From Haloterrigena alkaliphila (GTDB lineage Archaea > Halobacteriota > Halobacteria > Halobacteriales > Natrialbaceae): a DNA stretch of 64,000 bases. Shown here piece by piece: positions 61,286-64,000 of this stretch (positions are counted from its first letter, which is position 1; each line of letters starts with the position of its first letter). The stretch is from the NCBI RefSeq assembly GCF_017352155.2, contig NZ_CP071462.1, positions 3,720,001-3,784,000 on the forward strand, given 5' to 3'. The position numbers were made by a program, and so were the translations under genes. Below the pieces are notes generated by a model. The model made no database searches. It was not told the DNA's origin and worked only from the letters and a program-made list of their open reading frames with translations.

Positions 61286-61591
61286 CTGTTTCGTCACTCG
61301 AGAGAGGGGGACTGACCGGCAAGAGAATTCGGAGCCTAGTGCCCGTGTTTCAGCGGCAAACTATCGTTACGTCGATTCCGCCGAAAAGCGGTCGCGTTCG
61401 GGTCGTCGACCGCGATTGTCTTGCGGCCTGATAGGATATCGCGTCGACCGTTTCGACGAGAACGGACACCCTGCTGGGATCCGGCGCACGTTAGAAAATC
61501 GTCAGTTACTCGGCGGAACGTCCGTCCGACCCCGCGTTCGACCCCGGCACTGATCGGCCGCTGCAGTTCGATCGCGGGTCCGACCGGGCGA
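61286..61591. other. Intergenic region without recognisable gene
   Basis: The 306 bases between the small lipoprotein start and the gfcR stop show no convincing coding frame and no strong repeat. They hold the promoter of the lipoprotein gene. Confidence 0.35.
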
Positions 61592-62242
61592 TCACTCCTC
61601 CTTGCCGACGCTGATGACCTGCAACAGCGAGTAGACCGGGACGCCCTCGATCTCCTCGAGGCCCTGTTTGTCCGCGAGAACCACGCACGCGAGGGGGTCG
61701 CCGCCCTCGGCGCGGATGGCCTCGATGGTTTCGCGCATCGTCGTCCCGCTGGTGATCGTGTCGTCGACGACGTAGCACTCGCGGTCGCGGATCCCCGCGA
61801 AATTCCGGCTAAAGGTCCCGCCGAGCTCCTCGATGTCGCCCTCCTCCCACTGGTGTTTCGCGGGCGTGTAAGTCCCCAGATCGGTCTCGAGTTCGCGCGC
61901 GACGAGCGTCGCGATCGGGCCGCCGGCCTTCTCGATGCCGATCGTCAGGTCGACGTCCTCGCCGTGTTTGACGAGCATGTCCGCCATCGCGTCCGCGATG
62001 GAACCCATCCGTTTGCTGTCCCGGCCGATGGCCGACCAGTCGACGTGGATGTCCTGGGGGCCGCCCGGGCTCGCGGGCGCCTCCTGCTGTCGGTCGCTCG
62101 GTTCCGTCGTCGCGCCGCTGCGCTCGACGAGCCAGCTCGCCGTCTCCCGGGAGACGTTCAGTTCGTCCGCGATCTCTCCCTTCGAGAGCCCCCGGGTCGC
62201 GAGCTCGGCCGCGCTCTCGATGAGGTCGTCGACGTTTTTCAT
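61592..62242 (-). CDS. gfcR: Sugar-catabolism regulator GfcR (PRTase-like with helix-turn-helix)
   Basis: GfcR is the haloarchaeal activator of glucose and fructose catabolism genes. The N-terminal helix-turn-helix is LATRGLSKGEIADELNVSRE with TASWLVERS (about 15-42). The rest is an orotate-phosphoribosyltransferase-like domain (about 65-216) with LTIGIEKAGGPIATLVAREL and the PRPP loop CYVVDDTITSGTTMRETIEA. The ATG at 62242 overlaps the stop of gdh by 4 bases, so the regulator is translated with its likely target. Length 216. Confidence 0.9.
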   Translation of the reverse strand: MKNVDDLIESAAELATRGLSKGEIADELNVSRETASWLVERSGATTEPSDRQQEAPASPGGPQDIHVDWSAIGRDSKRMGSIADAMADMLVKHGEDVDLTIGIEKAGGPIATLVARELETDLGTYTPAKHQWEEGDIEELGGTFSRNFAGIRDRECYVVDDTITSGTTMRETIEAIRAEGGDPLACVVLADKQGLEEIEGVPVYSLLQVISVGKEE

Positions 62243-63339
62243 ATATCGCTGAATTCGACCGCCGTTTTTATAGTCGTGTCGTCGTCGCCCGACCGTTCGT
62301 CGGTCGTCGCGTTCGGAAACGCGCGATCGTACTCCTCGAGGCCGTAGACGCCGGTCACGACGGCCTCGAGGAGCCACGGCGGGAGCTCCGCGAGCGTGTC
62401 GACTGCCGACGCGAAGTGGTCGCGATTCGAGTTGACGCTACCCACGATGGCCTTGTTGTGGAGGACCAGTTCGCGGTGGAGTCGCCCGCCGTCGATCTCG
62501 AACGACCAGTCGCCGGGGACGCCGAGCAGGGCGGCGACGCCGTTGGGGGCGAGCGCGTCGATGGACTCGAAGGCGTGTTTCGCGTACCCCGTCGCCTCGT
62601 AGACGACGTCCATCGGCTCGTAGGCGTCGGCGATCTCCGACACCGGCGTCTCGCGGGAGTCGATGTAGGTGACGCCGAGTTCGTCGAGGATGTCGATCGA
62701 GGGGTCCGGTCGGTCGCGCCGCCCCAGACAGTAGACCCGATCGTAGCCGATCGTCGTCCGGAACATCGCGGCGGTCAACAGCCCCAGGGAGCCGTTCCCG
62801 AGGACGAGCGCGGACTCGGGTCGCCAGTCGAACGCGGCCCGCGACGCGGCCGCGTGCTGGAGGGCCTTCTCGGTGATGCTGATCGGTTCGACGAGGAAGC
62901 CGACCGGCGCGAGGTCGGCGGGGATGGGGACGAGACAGTCGGCCGGACTCGTGAAGTACTCGGCCATGAACCCGTGGGCGCCGACGATCCCGCGCTCGAC
63001 GTACTCGCCGTCGGGCGCCATGTCGGGTTCGCCGCGTTCGAAGTAGTCGTTCGTCTCGACGCCCGCCGGCGGCCGGCGGACCGTCGGCACGACGTACTGG
63101 CCCGCCTCGAGGTCGGTTCCGTTGGGCTCCTCGACGATCCCGACGGCCTCGTGACCGAGGACGAGTCGGTCGTCACCCGCGGGGACGCCGCCGTGACAGC
63201 CGTCGATGACCTCGTAGTCGGTACCGTCGACGCCGACGCGGAGCGTTCGGACGAGGGCTTCGCCGGGGGCCGGTTCGGGGACGGGGAGTTCGATTCGTTC
63301 CGGCGCACCCGCCCCGGGCTCGACTGCGATGGCTTTCAT
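62239..63339 (-). CDS. gdh: Glucose 1-dehydrogenase
   Basis: First enzyme of the semi-phosphorylative Entner-Doudoroff pathway, oxidising glucose to gluconolactone. The zinc-dependent medium-chain dehydrogenase has D38 (RVGVDGTDY), H63 and E64 (LGHEAVG) and E151 (VEPISITEKA); Asp at position 38 in place of Cys is the known feature of the Haloferax enzyme. The coenzyme loop is VLGNGSLGLLTA, and CLGRRDRPDPS fits NADP use. 366 residues, normal length. An AATAAATACTTAAC patch lies about 30-45 bases before the ATG. Confidence 0.93.
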   Translation of the reverse strand: MKAIAVEPGAGAPERIELPVPEPAPGEALVRTLRVGVDGTDYEVIDGCHGGVPAGDDRLVLGHEAVGIVEEPNGTDLEAGQYVVPTVRRPPAGVETNDYFERGEPDMAPDGEYVERGIVGAHGFMAEYFTSPADCLVPIPADLAPVGFLVEPISITEKALQHAAASRAAFDWRPESALVLGNGSLGLLTAAMFRTTIGYDRVYCLGRRDRPDPSIDILDELGVTYIDSRETPVSEIADAYEPMDVVYEATGYAKHAFESIDALAPNGVAALLGVPGDWSFEIDGGRLHRELVLHNKAIVGSVNSNRDHFASAVDTLAELPPWLLEAVVTGVYGLEEYDRAFPNATTDERSGDDDTTIKTAVEFSDI

Positions 63340-63483
63340 GGTATCACACTACGCGGCCTGCTGTTAAGTATTTATTCCTAGTCGAGTAAAAATTCTGTAC
63401 GTTGGTGATCGGGTAGTATGATCGGTCACGCTGGAGCGGCCAACTGGAAACGATTATCCTGCTGCCCGCGGTCGGTAGGGGAC

Positions 63484-64000
63484 ATGGAGCGGTACGATCT
63501 CGTCTACCAGCTGTACGACGAGTACGAGACGGACCAATTACGGGAGTATCAGGCGTTCGTCGACGTCTTTCCGGCGATCGACTCCCGCGTCGCGCTCGAG
63601 CACTGGCAGACCGCGAACGAGGAACTCGAGCGGCGCAAGGACGAGATTCGCTCGGCGTTCGCGGCCGGCGAGACGTTCGCGGAGGTCGCCGCCCGGGCCG
63701 ACCGCGATCAGGCGTTCACCGCCTTGGACCTCGAGGCCAAGTACGGCCGCGCGGTGAACGTCCTCGTCCTCGACGTCGACGAAACGCTGCGCTCGGCGGG
63801 GGGAACGGACAACGAGATCCCCCGCGACACGCTGCACGTCCTGACGGAGTTCCACGAGGCCGGGGTTCCGATCGTGATCTGTACCGGCCAGACCCTAGAG
63901 AACGTCAAGGGGTTCGCGATTCAGGGGCTGGGCAGCGAAATCGTCCACTCCGGGAACCTCTCGATCGTCTACGAGGCCGGGACCGGCGTGTTCGCGCCGG
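63484..64000 (+). CDS. HAD-superfamily hydrolase, 3' truncated by window edge
   Basis: The frame starts with ATG at 63484 (MERYDLVYQLYDEYETDQLR) and is still open at the right edge. An N-terminal helical domain (about 1-90, with a VFPAIDSRVALEHWQTANEE stretch) precedes the HAD catalytic motif LVLDVDETLRSAGGT (DxDxT) at about 94-108, then VPIVICTGQTLENVKGF, matching HAD motif II (the Thr), and a GSEIVHSGNLSIVYEAGTG segment. It is likely a phosphatase of small sugar phosphates or related. Class and substrate cannot be fixed from this part. It is divergent from gdh with 144 bases between. Confidence 0.78.
   Translation, partial: MERYDLVYQLYDEYETDQLREYQAFVDVFPAIDSRVALEHWQTANEELERRKDEIRSAFAAGETFAEVAARADRDQAFTALDLEAKYGRAVNVLVLDVDETLRSAGGTDNEIPRDTLHVLTEFHEAGVPIVICTGQTLENVKGFAIQGLGSEIVHSGNLSIVYEAGTGVFAP

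Overview
The window is GC-rich chromosomal DNA of a halophilic archaeon. The proteins are strongly acidic. It carries a haloarchaeal gas-vesicle cluster, GfcR with a halophilic-type glucose dehydrogenase, the archaeal terminator aCPSF1/FttA, TFB, NucS, Tat-dependent lipoproteins with RR motifs and lipoboxes, and TATA boxes about 25 bases ahead of start codons, which fits leaderless transcripts. The style resembles Natrinema/Haloterrigena-type Natrialbales; that placement is inference. No rRNA, tRNA, CRISPR array or clear insertion sequence was found.

Layout. 1-8.2 kb: the end of an MFS transporter, then a fatty-acid block (3-hydroxyacyl-CoA dehydrogenase, enoyl-CoA hydratase, MBL-fold hydrolase, thiolase, acyl-CoA dehydrogenase, acyl-CoA ligase). 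Its convergent intergenic spaces hold three copies of a palindrome-rich repeat. 8.4-17.4 kb: a membrane-bound Tat-exported formate dehydrogenase operon on the minus strand. Divergent to it are a large iron-sulfur protein (HdrA-like without its FAD domain, fused to MvhD, ferredoxin and zinc-ribbon parts) and a TorD-type chaperone. 17.4-25.6 kb: small haloarchaeal proteins, an aldehyde ferredoxin oxidoreductase homologue with no iron-sulfur cysteines, an alcohol dehydrogenase, a Gfo/Idh/MocA oxidoreductase and a zinc-ribbon protein.

25.8-33.0 kb: gas-vesicle genes, gvpF-G-H-I-J-K-L-M leftwards in a tightly overlapping operon and gvpA-N-O rightwards, without gvpC, gvpD or gvpE. The protein in the gvpI position is unusually long. 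33.2-39.6 kb: a CHY zinc-finger protein, a membrane-anchored regulator with two winged helices and a repetitive outer domain, MutS, an acetyltransferase and DoxX-like and other membrane proteins. 39.7-46.3 kb: an arylsulfotransferase-like beta-propeller, NucS, a lipoprotein and aCPSF1/FttA, followed by a dense array of perfect hairpins.

46.3-50.3 kb: a complete polyamine-type ABC importer. 50.4-56.9 kb: endonuclease III, a DUF371 protein, a PAS/GAF histidine kinase, a phosphodiesterase-family enzyme, a 44-residue ORF with its own promoter and inorganic pyrophosphatase. 57.1-60.0 kb: a RosR-like PadR regulator, the rnhA-operon protein, RNase HI and TFB. 60.0-64.0 kb: two Tat lipoproteins, the gdh-gfcR operon of glucose catabolism and the start of a HAD phosphatase running off the right edge.

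Links between genes. The first block gives nearly a full beta-oxidation set. The FDH operon, TorD chaperone and FeS fusion form a formate/redox module. The gvp genes form one assembly system. GfcR and Gdh are regulator and entry enzyme of semi-phosphorylative Entner-Doudoroff sugar breakdown. One recurring theme is non-coding palindromes: stems of 7-10 bp closed by 3-base loops occur in two convergent intergenic regions and also in frame inside mutS.
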